10,574 nt of DNA, taken from contig JAAXUM010000029.1 of NCBI GenBank assembly GCA_013336025.1, forward strand, positions 1 through 10,574. Reading direction: 5' to 3'. Below are positions 1 to 7,472 of this stretch, piece by piece. Made by a program: the position numbers and the translations under genes. The notes under the pieces were generated by a model. That model made no database searches, had not been told where the DNA came from, and saw only the letters and a list, made by a program, of their open reading frames with translations. Source of the stretch: Chlorobiaceae bacterium. GTDB taxonomy: Bacteria; Bacteroidota; Chlorobiia; Chlorobiales; Chlorobiaceae. Position 1 is the first letter of the stretch. Each line of letters starts with the position of its first letter.

Positions 1-1
1 C

Positions 2-760
2 AAGGCTGCCGGTCAGTCAATGTATCAGCCGGAGATGTATGCGGATACAAATCTTTCGGGTACCATCAATATTCTGAATGCCGCATCGGCAACGGGGTTG
101 AAGAATATTGTGTTTTCTTCATCAGCCGCGGTTTTCGGAAATCCGCAGTATCTGCCTATTGATGAAGAACATCCGAAGGAGCCGGTGAATTTTTACGGGT
201 TTACAAAACTGGAAATCGAGCGTCTTCTTGCATGGTTCGACCAGCTGAAACAGATCAACTACGCGGCGTTGCGTTATTTCAATGCTGCCGGGTACGATGT
301 TCAGGGGAGAGTTTCCGGTCTGGAAAGAAATCCGGAGAACCTGCTTCCTGTTGTGATGGAGGTTGCCGCTGGCATTCGTTCGCGACTGTCAATTTTCGGG
401 AATGATTATCCGACAAGAGACGGCTCCTGTATCAGGGATTATGTGCATGTGAGTGATCTTGCCGATGCCCATGTTACAGCATTTGAATCGATCAGCAAGC
501 ATAATAAAAGCCTTGCAGTGAACCTTGGCAGTGAAACAGGTATCAGTGTGCTTGAAATGGTGGAACGTGCCCGTCTGTTGACCGGCAGGCCTATTCCAGC
601 CGTTCTTGTCGGGCGCAGGGCGGGAGATCCTCCGGATCTGGTTGCTTCATCAGAAAAAGCCAGGGAACTCCTTGGTTGGTCACCTCAATACAGTGATGTT
701 GATACGTTGATTTTATCAACATGGCGTGCATATGAAAAAGCGCTGAAGATTAAGTCCTGA
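2..760 (+). CDS. galE: UDP-glucose 4-epimerase (GalE), 5' end cut off by window
   Basis: NAD-dependent cytoplasmic short-chain dehydrogenase that interconverts UDP-glucose and UDP-galactose, supplying galactose units for lipopolysaccharide, polysaccharide or glycolipid. The reading frame is open from base 2, where KAAGQSM continues the usual conserved segment, so the first ATG at 20 is internal. About 252 residues remain of a usual 330-340; the N-terminal Gly-rich NAD-binding loop lies outside the window. Visible family signatures are the SSSAAVFG segment with the catalytic Ser, the catalytic YxxxK (YGFTK, bases 194-208), RYFNAAGYD, and the UDP-sugar site region IFGNDYPTRDGSCIRDYVH. The C-terminal ARELLGWSPQY is also typical. 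The gene ends about 200 bases before the chlorosome-type gene on the same strand. Another sugar epimerase is possible, but the RDGSCIRDYVH region fits GalE best. Confidence 0.9.
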   Translation, partial: KAAGQSMYQPEMYADTNLSGTINILNAASATGLKNIVFSSSAAVFGNPQYLPIDEEHPKEPVNFYGFTKLEIERLLAWFDQLKQINYAALRYFNAAGYDVQGRVSGLERNPENLLPVVMEVAAGIRSRLSIFGNDYPTRDGSCIRDYVHVSDLADAHVTAFESISKHNKSLAVNLGSETGISVLEMVERARLLTGRPIPAVLVGRRAGDPPDLVASSEKARELLGWSPQYSDVDTLILSTWRAYEKALKIKS

Positions 761-771
761 ATGTTTTCAGG
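756..771 (+). terminator. Possible weak terminator hairpin at galE stop codon
   Basis: CCTGAA (756-761) and TTCAGG (766-771) form a 6-bp stem with a TGTT loop that overlaps the galE stop codon. Only a short T4 follows, six bases further on, so this is a poor intrinsic terminator and may be chance. Confidence 0.3.
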
Positions 772-782
772 CGGGGTTTTGC

Positions 783-834
783 GGTTTCCTTTTCCTGATA
801 GAGCGTTGCCATGAAAACGCACCGGAAGGAAATC
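783..834 (+). other. Potential structured RNA element in galE-csm intergenic region
   Basis: Nested inverted repeats can fold into one long hairpin. TTTCC (785-789) pairs with GGAAA (828-832), extendable by G784-T833 and G783-C834. TTCC (792-795) pairs with GGAA (824-827) across a two-base bulge. Inside lies GCGTT (803-807) with AACGC (816-820). No T-run follows, so it is not a classical terminator. It could be a 3' end of the galE mRNA, a small RNA, or part of a long leader for the next gene. No known RNA family is recognised. Confidence 0.3.
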
Positions 835-917
835 CATCCGGGAAAGCCCTGGGAGAGGCGGGAACTGTGTTGAGAAAAAGCCTGTTCGCTTTGATAGCTG
901 AATTAAATATGTTAAAT

Positions 918-945
918 TTAAAATTATTGAATTATCAGCGATAAT
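918..945 (+). promoter_or_regulatory. Candidate sigma-70 promoter for the chlorosome-type gene
   Basis: TTAAAA (918-923) and GATAAT (940-945) are separated by 16 bases and sit in a very AT-rich stretch (901-952) just before the gene. The -10 matches 5 of 6 consensus bases and the -35 only 4 of 6. Transcription would start near 952, leaving a very short leader, so the true promoter may lie further upstream. Confidence 0.3.
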
Positions 946-964
946 ATTTAAACATGAGTGTCCT

Positions 965-1177
965 ATGGCTGAAGAAATGAAACCCTCCGCTCAGAACCAG
1001 CAAAGCCGCGGTGATGTTAAAGGTGATTTTTCCACAATCCTTGTAGGTGTAGGAACCATTCTGGATAATACCCTTACTCCACTCAGCAAGATGGTAGCCC
1101 AGGCGCTTGATTCGCTGGCTGATGTAGCAAAACAGATTCTTGATGGTGTCAGCTCATCACTTGGAGATAAAAAATAA
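965..1177 (+). CDS. Probable chlorosome envelope protein, CsmB/CsmF family
   Basis: A 70-residue protein. A polar N-terminus of about 20 residues is followed by a hydrophobic or amphipathic stretch (FSTILVGVGTILDN, then LADVAKQILDGVSSSLG) and a basic C-terminal DKK tail. Size, the alternating small/hydrophobic pattern and the tail resemble CsmB and CsmF, proteins of the lipid monolayer that encloses the bacteriochlorophyll aggregates of green sulfur bacteria. I judge this by remembered resemblance, not alignment, and cannot say which paralogue it is. There is no signal peptide, as expected for a protein on the cytoplasmic face. The ribosome-binding site is weak (GAGTG four bases before the ATG); no upstream in-frame start is seen. 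The gene is a single-gene unit: an AT-rich promoter zone precedes it and a strong terminator follows 53 bases after the stop. An overlapping minus-strand frame is judged a shadow. Confidence 0.7.
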   Translation: MAEEMKPSAQNQQSRGDVKGDFSTILVGVGTILDNTLTPLSKMVAQALDSLADVAKQILDGVSSSLGDKK

Positions 1178-1230
1178 GGGTATGGTCTCCTGAATTCCGG
1201 TAATCGCCGGTTCTTGATGACAAGGTATAC

Positions 1231-1274
1231 AGGCAAGCTTTTCGTTTCAAGGAAAAGCTTGCCTCTGCTTTTTT
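1231..1274 (+). terminator. Strong intrinsic terminator after the chlorosome-type gene
   Basis: AGGCAAGCTTTTC (1231-1243) pairs perfectly with GAAAAGCTTGCCT (1252-1264): a 13-bp stem with an 8-base loop, followed after four bases by T6 (1269-1274). It separates the small gene's transcript from ileS. No T-run follows on the other strand, so it acts in the plus direction. Confidence 0.88.
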
Positions 1275-1355
1275 AGCCCGGATTCTGTTATATTGATTTT
1301 TTTTACAAACGCAGGTACTGTGAACCTGTTTTCGTTCGAATGTTGATGATACATC

Positions 1356-4300
1356 ATGCCTGAAAAATTTCCTGAATACCCGTCAAATATCCCTTACAGC
1401 GTTCTTGAGACTGAAATTCTCAACTACTGGAATGAACACCGGATTTTCCGAAAAAGCCTCGAAGAGCACTCTCTTGACAAGGTTTATTCCTTTTATGAAG
1501 GGCCTCCTACCGTCAACGGGAAGCCGGGGGTACATCATGTTTTCAGTCGAACAATCAAGGATGTTGTCTGTCGATACCGTACGATGCAGGGATATCTGGT
1601 TCCTCGAAAGGCAGGTTGGGATACACATGGGTTGCCGGTGGAGATTTCAGTTGAGAAAAAACTCGGTCTGAAAAATCGCTCACAGGTTGAGGATTACGGC
1701 GAGGATGAATTCAACAAAGAGGCGAGAGCTCTGGTCTATCATCACATTGATGATAATCGTGAGGGATGGGGAAAGCTTACAGAGCAGATGGGATACTGGG
1801 TTGATATGGACAAGCCTTATATCACCTGTACCAATAACTATATCGAATCTGTCTGGTGGGCTCTGAAAACCATTTTCGACAAGGGGCTCATCTACAAGGA
1901 CTACAAAATTGTACCCCAGGATCCGAAATCAGAGACTGTTCTGAGTTCTCATGAGCTTGCGCTCGGCTATAAAGAGGTGACAGATCCGAGTGTTTATGTG
2001 AAATTCAGGTTGAGAGACCGGGATGAATCTTTTCTCGTATGGACGACAACGCCGTGGACACTGATTTCAAATGTATCGGTTTCTGTTGGTGCGGATATCG
2101 ATTATGTCAGAGTTCGTCATATCGAGAGCGGGGAGGTGCTGATTCTTGCAAAGTCCCGCCTGAACGTGCTGCTTGAAAAAAATGAGGCAGGCGATTCATT
2201 ATGGCAGGTCGTGAGTGAGATGAAAGGCTGTGATCTTGAAGGGATTGAATACGAGCCGCTTTTCAATTACCTGCATCCTGAAAAGCGTTGCTGGTATGTA
2301 ACAACGGGATCATTTGTTTCAACCGGTGACGGTACAGGCATTGTTCATATTGCACCAGCCTTTGGCGCCGATGACTATGAGCTGGCTAAAAAGTATGATC
2401 TCCCGATGTTGCAGCCTGTGGCGAGAAACGGTTGTTTTACCGCTGAGGTTAACGATTATGCAGGGATGTTTTTCAAGGACACCGATCCGCTGATCATCCG
2501 TCAGCTTAAAGACGCGGGGCAACTGTATCGCAGGGAGTCCATTACCCATACCTATCCGTTCTCCTGGCGTTATGATGTTCCGGTGATTTATTATGCCCGG
2601 GAGTCCTGGTATATCAGGACAACTGCCATTGCCGACCGAATGGTGGAACTCAATAAAACCATCAACTGGTGTCCTCCCGAGATCGGATCGGGAAGGTTTG
2701 GTAACTGGCTTGAGGAGAACAAGGATTGGGCGCTCTCTCGCGAAAGGTTCTGGGGGTCGCCACTTCCGATCTGGGTTGCAGAGGATTTTGCTATTGGCGA
2801 TGATGCAGCATCCGGAAAAATCTTTGCTGTCGGTTCCGTAGCCGAACTTCGGGAAGGTTTTATTGATATTGACGGCACGACTCATCTTCTCGGCGATGCC
2901 CTCGACAGAGGTCTGGTGGAGCTTGATCTTCATAAGCCTTTTGTTGACAGCATCTATTTTAAGAGAGAGGGAAAACGATACACCAGAACACCTGAACTGG
3001 TTGATGTCTGGTTCGACAGCGGCTCAATGCCGTTTGCACAGTTGCATTACCCTTTTGAAAACAAGGAAGAGTTTGATCGAACCTTTCCTGCTGATTTTAT
3101 TGCTGAAGGGGTTGATCAGACCCGAGGCTGGTTCTATACACTGCACGCGGTTGCAACGCTGCTTTTTGATTGTCCGGCATATAAAAACCTTATAGTCAAC
3201 GGCCATATACTCGACAAGAATGGTCACAAAATGTCGAAATCGAAAGGAAATGTGGTTGATCCGTTTGAAACCATGCAGCGATACGGTGCCGACGCTCTTC
3301 GCTGGTATCTGATTGCAACAAGTCCGCCATGGAGACCTAAATCGTTTAATACGGACGAAATCGAGGAAGAGCAGCGAAAGTTTTTCAGGGCATATATCAA
3401 CTGTTACAATTTTTTTGTGCTCTATGCCAATGTTGATGCCTTTACCTACAAAGAACCGCATATTCCCCTGGAGGATCGCTCTGAACTTGATCGCTGGATA
3501 TTATCATCACTGAACACGCTTTCAGGCGGGGTGGAAGAGCGTATGGAGCAGTATGATCTGACCGGTGCAGTTCGACTGATCAACGACTTTGCTGTTGACG
3601 ATCTGTCCAACTGGTATATTCGCCGCTCCCGTAAACGGTTCTGGAAGAGCGAGATGGGCCCTGACAAGCTTGCCGCCTATCAGACGCTTTACACCTGTCT
3701 TCTGACAACAGCAAAACTTCTTGCACCATTCACGCCGTTTCTTGCCGAACGTATATTTTTGAATCTCAACAGGGTAAGCGGTTTTGAAGCACTTGAATCA
3801 GTGCATCTGGGGAGTTTTCCTGAAAGAGATACCGACGCCATTGACCATGCTCTGGAAAATCGCATGAAAAAGGCGCAGGTGGTCACTTCGCTGGTACGAA
3901 CCATGAGGGAAAAGGCTTCCATAAAGGTTCGTCAGCCTCTGAAACGGATTCTTCTGGCTGTAGCCGACAGTGCAATGCGTCAGGAGTATGAACAGGTTGC
4001 TGCAATTATTACCGACGAAGTGAATGTGCAGCATATTGAGTACATCGAGGATGAGGGATCGGTAATCAGCAAAAAGATAAAGCCAAACTTTAAAACACTC
4101 GGTCCCCGTTACGGAAAAGAGATGAAGATCCTTGCAGAAGCAGTCAGGATGATGAGTCATAAACAGATTGCCGTCATCGAAAAAGAGGGGCAACTCGAAC
4201 TTGATGTGGATGGCAGAGTGTTCCGGCTTCAGAGAGAGGATGTCGAGATTGTTCATGAGGATATCGAAGGGTGGCTGGTGGCTTCAGATGAAGCGCTTGG

Positions 4301-4613
4301 TATCATGGTGGCACTTGACACCGAAATGAATGAAGAGCTTGAAATGCTTGGTCTTTCAAGGGAACTGGTAAGTCGTATTCAGTCCCTGCGCAAGGAAAGC
4401 GGTCTTGACATTACCGACAGAATTTCACTGAGTATTGAGGGTTCCGAAAAACTTCTCAATGCAGTAAAGCGGAATAATGCGTACATTAAGGCAGAAACTC
4501 TTGCAATAACGTTGTCAACTACACCATTGGATTCTTCATCCGGAGCAGGTGAAAAGGGTGACTCTGTAAATGGGGAAATCTGCCGTTTATCGCTTGAAAA
4601 ATCTGTTGGATAG
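1356..4613 (+). CDS. ileS: Isoleucyl-tRNA synthetase, type 2 (IleRS2)
   Basis: Class I synthetase that charges tRNA-Ile with isoleucine in the cytoplasm. At 1085 residues it is longer than ordinary bacterial IleRS (about 930-940) and fits the eukaryote-like type 2 class. Order of elements: N-terminal Rossmann half with signature PGVHHV (residues 57-62); CP1 editing domain with TTTPWT (230-235) and [15 protein letters not shown] (326-340), which removes misactivated valine; DVWFDSGS; the KMSKS loop (625-629, bases 3228-3242) in [12 protein letters not shown]; then the helical anticodon-binding and long C-terminal region ([16 protein letters not shown]). No C-terminal CxxC zinc cluster is seen. 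The class signature is normally HxGH; here the positions read G58-V-H60-H61. The start is fixed by an in-frame TGA three codons upstream. No good Shine-Dalgarno is visible. The dksA-like gene follows after 47 bases. Confidence 0.96.
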   Translation: MPEKFPEYPSNIPYSVLETEILNYWNEHRIFRKSLEEHSLDKVYSFYEGPPTVNGKPGVHHVFSRTIKDVVCRYRTMQGYLVPRKAGWDTHGLPVEISVEKKLGLKNRSQVEDYGEDEFNKEARALVYHHIDDNREGWGKLTEQMGYWVDMDKPYITCTNNYIESVWWALKTIFDKGLIYKDYKIVPQDPKSETVLSSHELALGYKEVTDPSVYVKFRLRDRDESFLVWTTTPWTLISNVSVSVGADIDYVRVRHIESGEVLILAKSRLNVLLEKNEAGDSLWQVVSEMKGCDLEGIEYEPLFNYLHPEKRCWYVTTGSFVSTGDGTGIVHIAPAFGADDYELAKKYDLPMLQPVARNGCFTAEVNDYAGMFFKDTDPLIIRQLKDAGQLYRRESITHTYPFSWRYDVPVIYYARESWYIRTTAIADRMVELNKTINWCPPEIGSGRFGNWLEENKDWALSRERFWGSPLPIWVAEDFAIGDDAASGKIFAVGSVAELREGFIDIDGTTHLLGDALDRGLVELDLHKPFVDSIYFKREGKRYTRTPELVDVWFDSGSMPFAQLHYPFENKEEFDRTFPADFIAEGVDQTRGWFYTLHAVATLLFDCPAYKNLIVNGHILDKNGHKMSKSKGNVVDPFETMQRYGADALRWYLIATSPPWRPKSFNTDEIEEEQRKFFRAYINCYNFFVLYANVDAFTYKEPHIPLEDRSELDRWILSSLNTLSGGVEERMEQYDLTGAVRLINDFAVDDLSNWYIRRSRKRFWKSEMGPDKLAAYQTLYTCLLTTAKLLAPFTPFLAERIFLNLNRVSGFEALESVHLGSFPERDTDAIDHALENRMKKAQVVTSLVRTMREKASIKVRQPLKRILLAVADSAMRQEYEQVAAIITDEVNVQHIEYIEDEGSVISKKIKPNFKTLGPRYGKEMKILAEAVRMMSHKQIAVIEKEGQLELDVDGRVFRLQREDVEIVHEDIEGWLVASDEALGIMVALDTEMNEELEMLGLSRELVSRIQSLRKESGLDITDRISLSIEGSEKLLNAVKRNNAYIKAETLAITLSTTPLDSSSGAGEKGDSVNGEICRLSLEKSVG

Positions 4614-4642
4614 TTGTTTTTTTGTAAGCTGTCAGTTAGAAT
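4614..4642 (+). promoter_or_regulatory. Candidate promoter for the dksA-like gene
   Basis: TTGTTT (4614-4619) and TAGAAT (4637-4642) are separated by exactly 17 bases. The -10 matches 5 of 6 consensus bases, the -35 only 3 of 6. It would give the dksA-like gene its own start in the short gap after ileS, although read-through from ileS is also possible. A GAGG ribosome-binding site (4653-4656) precedes the ATG. Confidence 0.35.
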
Positions 4643-4660
4643 AAGAAAATTCGAGGTACC

Positions 4661-5095
4661 ATGGCTAAAAAAGGCATCAGTATATCCAAAAAGGAAAACG
4701 AGGTTATCGAAGAACCTGTTCTGACGAAAACCTATCTGACCGACGAAGAGCTTGATCATTTCAGGCAGTTGCTGCTTAAAAGACGGGATGAGGTGCTTCG
4801 CGATCTTGATATTCTGAAATCCTCTCTTTCCGATGAGAATGTCGAGGATTCTATCAATTCGAATTATTCCATGCACATGGCTGATCACGGCACCGAAACG
4901 ATGGATCGTGAACAGCGGTTCATGTTCATTGCCCGCGATGAGAAATATATCGGCTATATCGATCAGGCGCTTGACAGGATCAGAAACAAGACCTATGGTA
5001 TCTGCATCAAATCAGGCAAGCCTATTCCCAAGAAACGGCTTGAAGCAGTTCCGCATACATCGGTGAGAATCGAGTTCAAGCAGGTGAAGAAATAG
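4661..5095 (+). CDS. dksA: DksA/TraR-family transcription factor with degenerate zinc finger
   Basis: DksA-family proteins enter the RNA polymerase secondary channel and, with ppGpp, tune transcription of rRNA and biosynthetic genes. At 144 residues this one is close to E. coli DksA (151). Residues about 25-110 are charged and heptad-like, matching the coiled-coil hairpin. The C-terminal YGIC...PIPKKRLEAVPH is the family zinc-finger signature. Of the four zinc cysteines only C115 remains; the others align with S118, R136 and F139, so zinc binding is unlikely. The coiled-coil tip DxxDxA reads D75-H-G-T78-E-T80, keeping only the first Asp. Cys-poor DksA relatives are, as I recall, common in Bacteroidota/Chlorobiota, so the protein is probably functional rather than decayed. 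It follows ileS on the same strand and ends in a strong terminator. The gene symbol is by family; direct orthology to E. coli DksA is uncertain. Confidence 0.85.
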   Translation: MAKKGISISKKENEVIEEPVLTKTYLTDEELDHFRQLLLKRRDEVLRDLDILKSSLSDENVEDSINSNYSMHMADHGTETMDREQRFMFIARDEKYIGYIDQALDRIRNKTYGICIKSGKPIPKKRLEAVPHTSVRIEFKQVKK

Positions 5096-5131
5096 GAATC
5101 CGATGTTTGATCGGTAAATAGTTGAAAACTG

Positions 5132-5161
5132 AAAGGGGGCCTGATAAAGCCCCCTTTTTTT
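5132..5161 (+). terminator. Intrinsic terminator after the dksA-like gene, between convergent genes
   Basis: GGGGGC (5135-5140) pairs with GCCCCC (5149-5154) around loop CTGATAAA. The stem extends by AAA (5132-5134) with TTT (5155-5157), and a T7 run (5155-5161) completes it. It also lies just past the stop of the convergent purF, where the opposite strand reads through the same stem into a T-rich stretch, so it may serve both genes. Confidence 0.88.
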
Positions 5162-5167
5162 GTCCCG

Positions 5168-6661
5168 TCAGTCGTTTTCTTCCTTGTCTGTGGTTACATC
5201 AGTAACCTGAATCGGGTAATCGCCGCTGAAACAGGCTGTGCAGTAACTGCATGTTTCATCTTCAAAAGAGGGAACACTGTTCAAAAGACCCTGCATCGAG
5301 AGATACTTGAGAGAATCCACCCCGATATACTCTCTTATTTTTTCTATTTCTTCCTCTTCATTGTCAATACTGTCGAACATGTGGGTCAGCAGTTGCCTTT
5401 TCGTAGGGAAATCCATGCCGTAGAAACAGGGATTGGTGATAGGCGGTGAACTGATATGCAGATGGATGGATTTCGGCTCTGCTTCACGAATCAGCTTGAT
5501 CAGCATTCTTGCCGTTGTGCCACGCACAATCGAGTCATCAATAAGAATGATCGGACGGTCGAAAAGTACACCGCGCACAATATTGTATTTTGATCGTACC
5601 TTTATATCGCGACTGTGAATGCCCGGCTGTATGAAAGTTCTGCCGACATAGTGATTGCGTATCAGTCCATGTTCAAAACGGGCAGGTCGCTGCATTTTAA
5701 GACTTTCTCTCACAAAACCGAGAGCTGCGGTATTTGAAGAGTCAGGCACACTGACAACGGTCAGCTCTTTTTCATCAGGATTCTGTTGTGTTGTTGACTC
5801 TCTTGCAAGATTTTTGCCAAGGTTTCGACGCACCTTGTCAACGGAATGCTTGAAGATAAAGCTGTCGGGACGTGCAAAATAGACATACTCGAAAATGCAG
5901 CGGGCCTTGCGTTTGGAGGGCGGCAGAAAAATGGACGAGGTTTTTTCATTTGCCGTGGCCAGATGGTCGATCAGGAGAATTTCGCCCGGTTCAATATCAC
6001 GGATGTATTCAGCCTGAATGATGTCGAATGCACATGTTTCGCTTGCCACAATATAGGAGATCTCACCCGTAAGCGGGTCTGTTTTCCTGCCGAGAGCAAG
6101 CGGACGGAATCCGTAGGGATCACGAGCGGCAATCAACTGGTTATTGGCCAGAATAACCATGGAGTATGCGCCTTGTACCTGCCTGAGGGCTTCATAGATC
6201 TGGTGAATAGGTTCCTTCTCGCGACTTCTGGCTGCAAGGTGAGGAATGATTTCAGTATCCGATGATGCCTGAAAGATAACTCCGAGTTCCGTCAGTTCAC
6301 GCCGGAGGGCTCGTGAATTGGTCAGGTTGCCGTTATGGGCAATGGCAAGGCTGCCGGAACGATAGGTAAGGGAGAAGGGCTGAATATTGTTTGTTGACTT
6401 GGAAGATCCGGAGGTTGAGTATCGATTGTGGCCGATTGCAGCATATCCCGTAAGGTTTTCGAAAAGGGTTTCATCCTTGAAAACTTCGGAAACAAGGCCC
6501 ATGCCCTTATGCTGCTTGAAAAGGGTTTTCTTTTTCGCCTTGTTGTATTCTGCCACAACAATCCCTGCGGCTTCCTGCCCCCGGTGCTGAAGGGAATAAA
6601 GCCCATAGAATGTATCTTCAGCGGGAGTTTTTGAGTTGAAAATGCCGAAAACTCCACACAT
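5168..6661 (-). CDS. purF: Amidophosphoribosyltransferase (glutamine PRPP amidotransferase)
   Basis: Catalyses the committed first step of purine synthesis: PRPP plus glutamine gives phosphoribosylamine. It has 497 residues (E. coli 505). The N-terminal Ntn glutaminase domain begins MCGVFGIFN, with Cys2 as the nucleophile exposed once Met is removed, then LYSLQHRGQEAAGI and IGHNRYST. The C-terminal phosphoribosyltransferase domain has SVPDSSNTAALGF and the PRPP loop ILIDDSIVRGTT (about residues 372-383). Four cysteines fit the iron-sulfur ligand pattern of the B. subtilis-type enzyme: C255 (ARCIFEYVYFARPDS), C412 (NPCFYGMD), C474 and C477 (YCTACFSGDYP). I chose the start at 6661 over the frame's first ATG at 6775 because Cys must follow directly and GAGAG lies just upstream; the 38-residue extension has no family counterpart. 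No other purine gene is adjacent. It converges with the dksA-like gene and diverges from the glsB-like gene. Confidence 0.96.
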   Translation of the reverse strand: MCGVFGIFNSKTPAEDTFYGLYSLQHRGQEAAGIVVAEYNKAKKKTLFKQHKGMGLVSEVFKDETLFENLTGYAAIGHNRYSTSGSSKSTNNIQPFSLTYRSGSLAIAHNGNLTNSRALRRELTELGVIFQASSDTEIIPHLAARSREKEPIHQIYEALRQVQGAYSMVILANNQLIAARDPYGFRPLALGRKTDPLTGEISYIVASETCAFDIIQAEYIRDIEPGEILLIDHLATANEKTSSIFLPPSKRKARCIFEYVYFARPDSFIFKHSVDKVRRNLGKNLARESTTQQNPDEKELTVVSVPDSSNTAALGFVRESLKMQRPARFEHGLIRNHYVGRTFIQPGIHSRDIKVRSKYNIVRGVLFDRPIILIDDSIVRGTTARMLIKLIREAEPKSIHLHISSPPITNPCFYGMDFPTKRQLLTHMFDSIDNEEEEIEKIREYIGVDSLKYLSMQGLLNSVPSFEDETCSYCTACFSGDYPIQVTDVTTDKEEND

Positions 6662-7075
6662 ATGCGCTCTCACGTTAAGTTTGTGTAAACTCGCTTGCCT
6701 GGTAAAAAGGGCTATTGAAGGTACATATTTCATGCAAGGAAACCAATAATCAAACAAGAAAACCAGCCAAGTCATTGATCAATAAGAAATTACAGCTAAT
6801 TCAGCAGGAGCGGCGATGATACGCTGTTCGGCCTGATCCCGAAAAGTCGGGATTTGCATGAACAAAGGTTTTTTCATTAACCGTCGTGACATGAAACGAT
6901 CACGATCAGGAACAGCCGGGCGATGCGTACAACAGGCAGGATGTGGCGTTAAGGAGAGATTTACAGAAAATATATGACGTTTTTTTTGGGGAGTATTCTC
7001 TATCTTTCTAAATGAACGACAAGTTGAGCCAAACCCTGATTTGATAGTCACAATCACTAAAACGGAGTGCGGACA
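6662..7075. other. Divergent intergenic region between purF and the GlsB-like gene
   Basis: 414 bases without a convincing gene; they should hold the promoters of both flanking genes, but I find no consensus-quality -35/-10 pair. A perfect 7-bp hairpin, ATCCCGA (6836-6842), loop AAAG, TCGGGAT (6847-6853), is present without a following T-run. A T8 tract lies at 6980-6987. A minus-strand frame here (6779-7057) has basic, Cys/Pro-rich composition unlike the neighbouring proteins and is not called as a gene. No PurR-like operator can be named. Confidence 0.5.
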
Positions 7076-7315
7076 ATGAATCTCTTATGGTTTCTTCTCA
7101 TCGGGATCGCCGCAGGATGGCTTGCCGGCCAGATCATGAAAGGCGGCGGGTTCGGTCTTGTTGGAGACATGATTGTGGGCGTGATCGGCGCACTGCTTGG
7201 AGGTTTTCTTTTCGGGTTACTGGGAATCTGGACGACAGGACTGCTCGGGAGCCTTATTATGGCAACAATCGGCGCTATTGTGCTGATAGTCCTTTTGCGG
7301 TACATACGACGTTGA
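7076..7315 (+). CDS. GlsB/YeaQ/YmgE-family small stress-associated membrane protein
   Basis: A 79-residue, glycine-rich inner-membrane protein with three predicted hydrophobic segments (about residues 4-20, 27-51 and 56-75) and a basic C-terminal tail (RYIRR). The pattern GIAAGWLAGQIMKGGG, GDMIVGVIGALLGGFLFG and the final helix are typical of the family once labelled transglycosylase-associated proteins. These are often induced by acid, osmotic or envelope stress, but the molecular function is unknown. I chose the ATG at 7076 over an upstream in-frame GTG at 7067 because ACGGAG (7062-7067) sits eight bases before it and the GTG overlaps that site. The secreted PliG-like protein follows 236 bases downstream on the same strand, probably as a separate transcript. 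Confidence 0.9.
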   Translation: MNLLWFLLIGIAAGWLAGQIMKGGGFGLVGDMIVGVIGALLGGFLFGLLGIWTTGLLGSLIMATIGAIVLIVLLRYIRR

Positions 7316-7371
7316 AAAGCTCGGGACGACCACGGCAATAATTACTATCCTGTATAATCCTGAAGATGTTT

Positions 7372-7388
7372 AACAGCAGCATGCTGTT
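7372..7388 (+). other. Perfect short hairpin downstream of the GlsB-like gene
   Basis: AACAGCA (7372-7378), loop GCA, TGCTGTT (7382-7388): a perfect 7-bp stem. Only TTT ends it and no longer T-run follows, so its role as a terminator is doubtful. It might instead stabilise the mRNA 3' end or be an operator. Confidence 0.35.
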
Positions 7389-7472
7389 TGGTATCGTTGA
7401 GCTGATAACAGAGGGATAATACCCGGGTTCAAACTCGTTTCAAGCAAGAAAATAATTGTCATTATGTTTTAT

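Noticed and set aside
811..873. 20-residue plus-strand mini-frame (MKTHRKEIHPGK...) as a leader peptide
   Set aside because: It has no Shine-Dalgarno sequence, no run of a regulatory amino acid and no following attenuator.
991..1236. Minus-strand frame opposite the chlorosome-type gene
   Set aside because: It is a shadow of the real gene and runs into the terminator stem; no ribosome-binding site.
1275..1355. T-box-type riboswitch before ileS
   Set aside because: The gap is far too short and lacks the T-box sequence and antiterminator; T-boxes belong mainly to Gram-positive bacteria.
2319..2933. 204-residue minus-strand frame inside ileS
   Set aside because: The plus-strand IleRS sequence is intact and conserved throughout, so this is an antisense shadow.
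6662..6775. 38-residue N-terminal extension of PurF in the same frame
   Set aside because: It has no family counterpart, and the catalytic Cys must be at or near the mature N-terminus. MC at 6661 with GAGAG upstream explains the start.
6779..7057. 92-residue minus-strand frame between purF and the GlsB-like gene
   Set aside because: Low-complexity basic, Cys/Pro-rich composition, no ribosome-binding site and no recognisable motif; it fills a region that must hold promoters.
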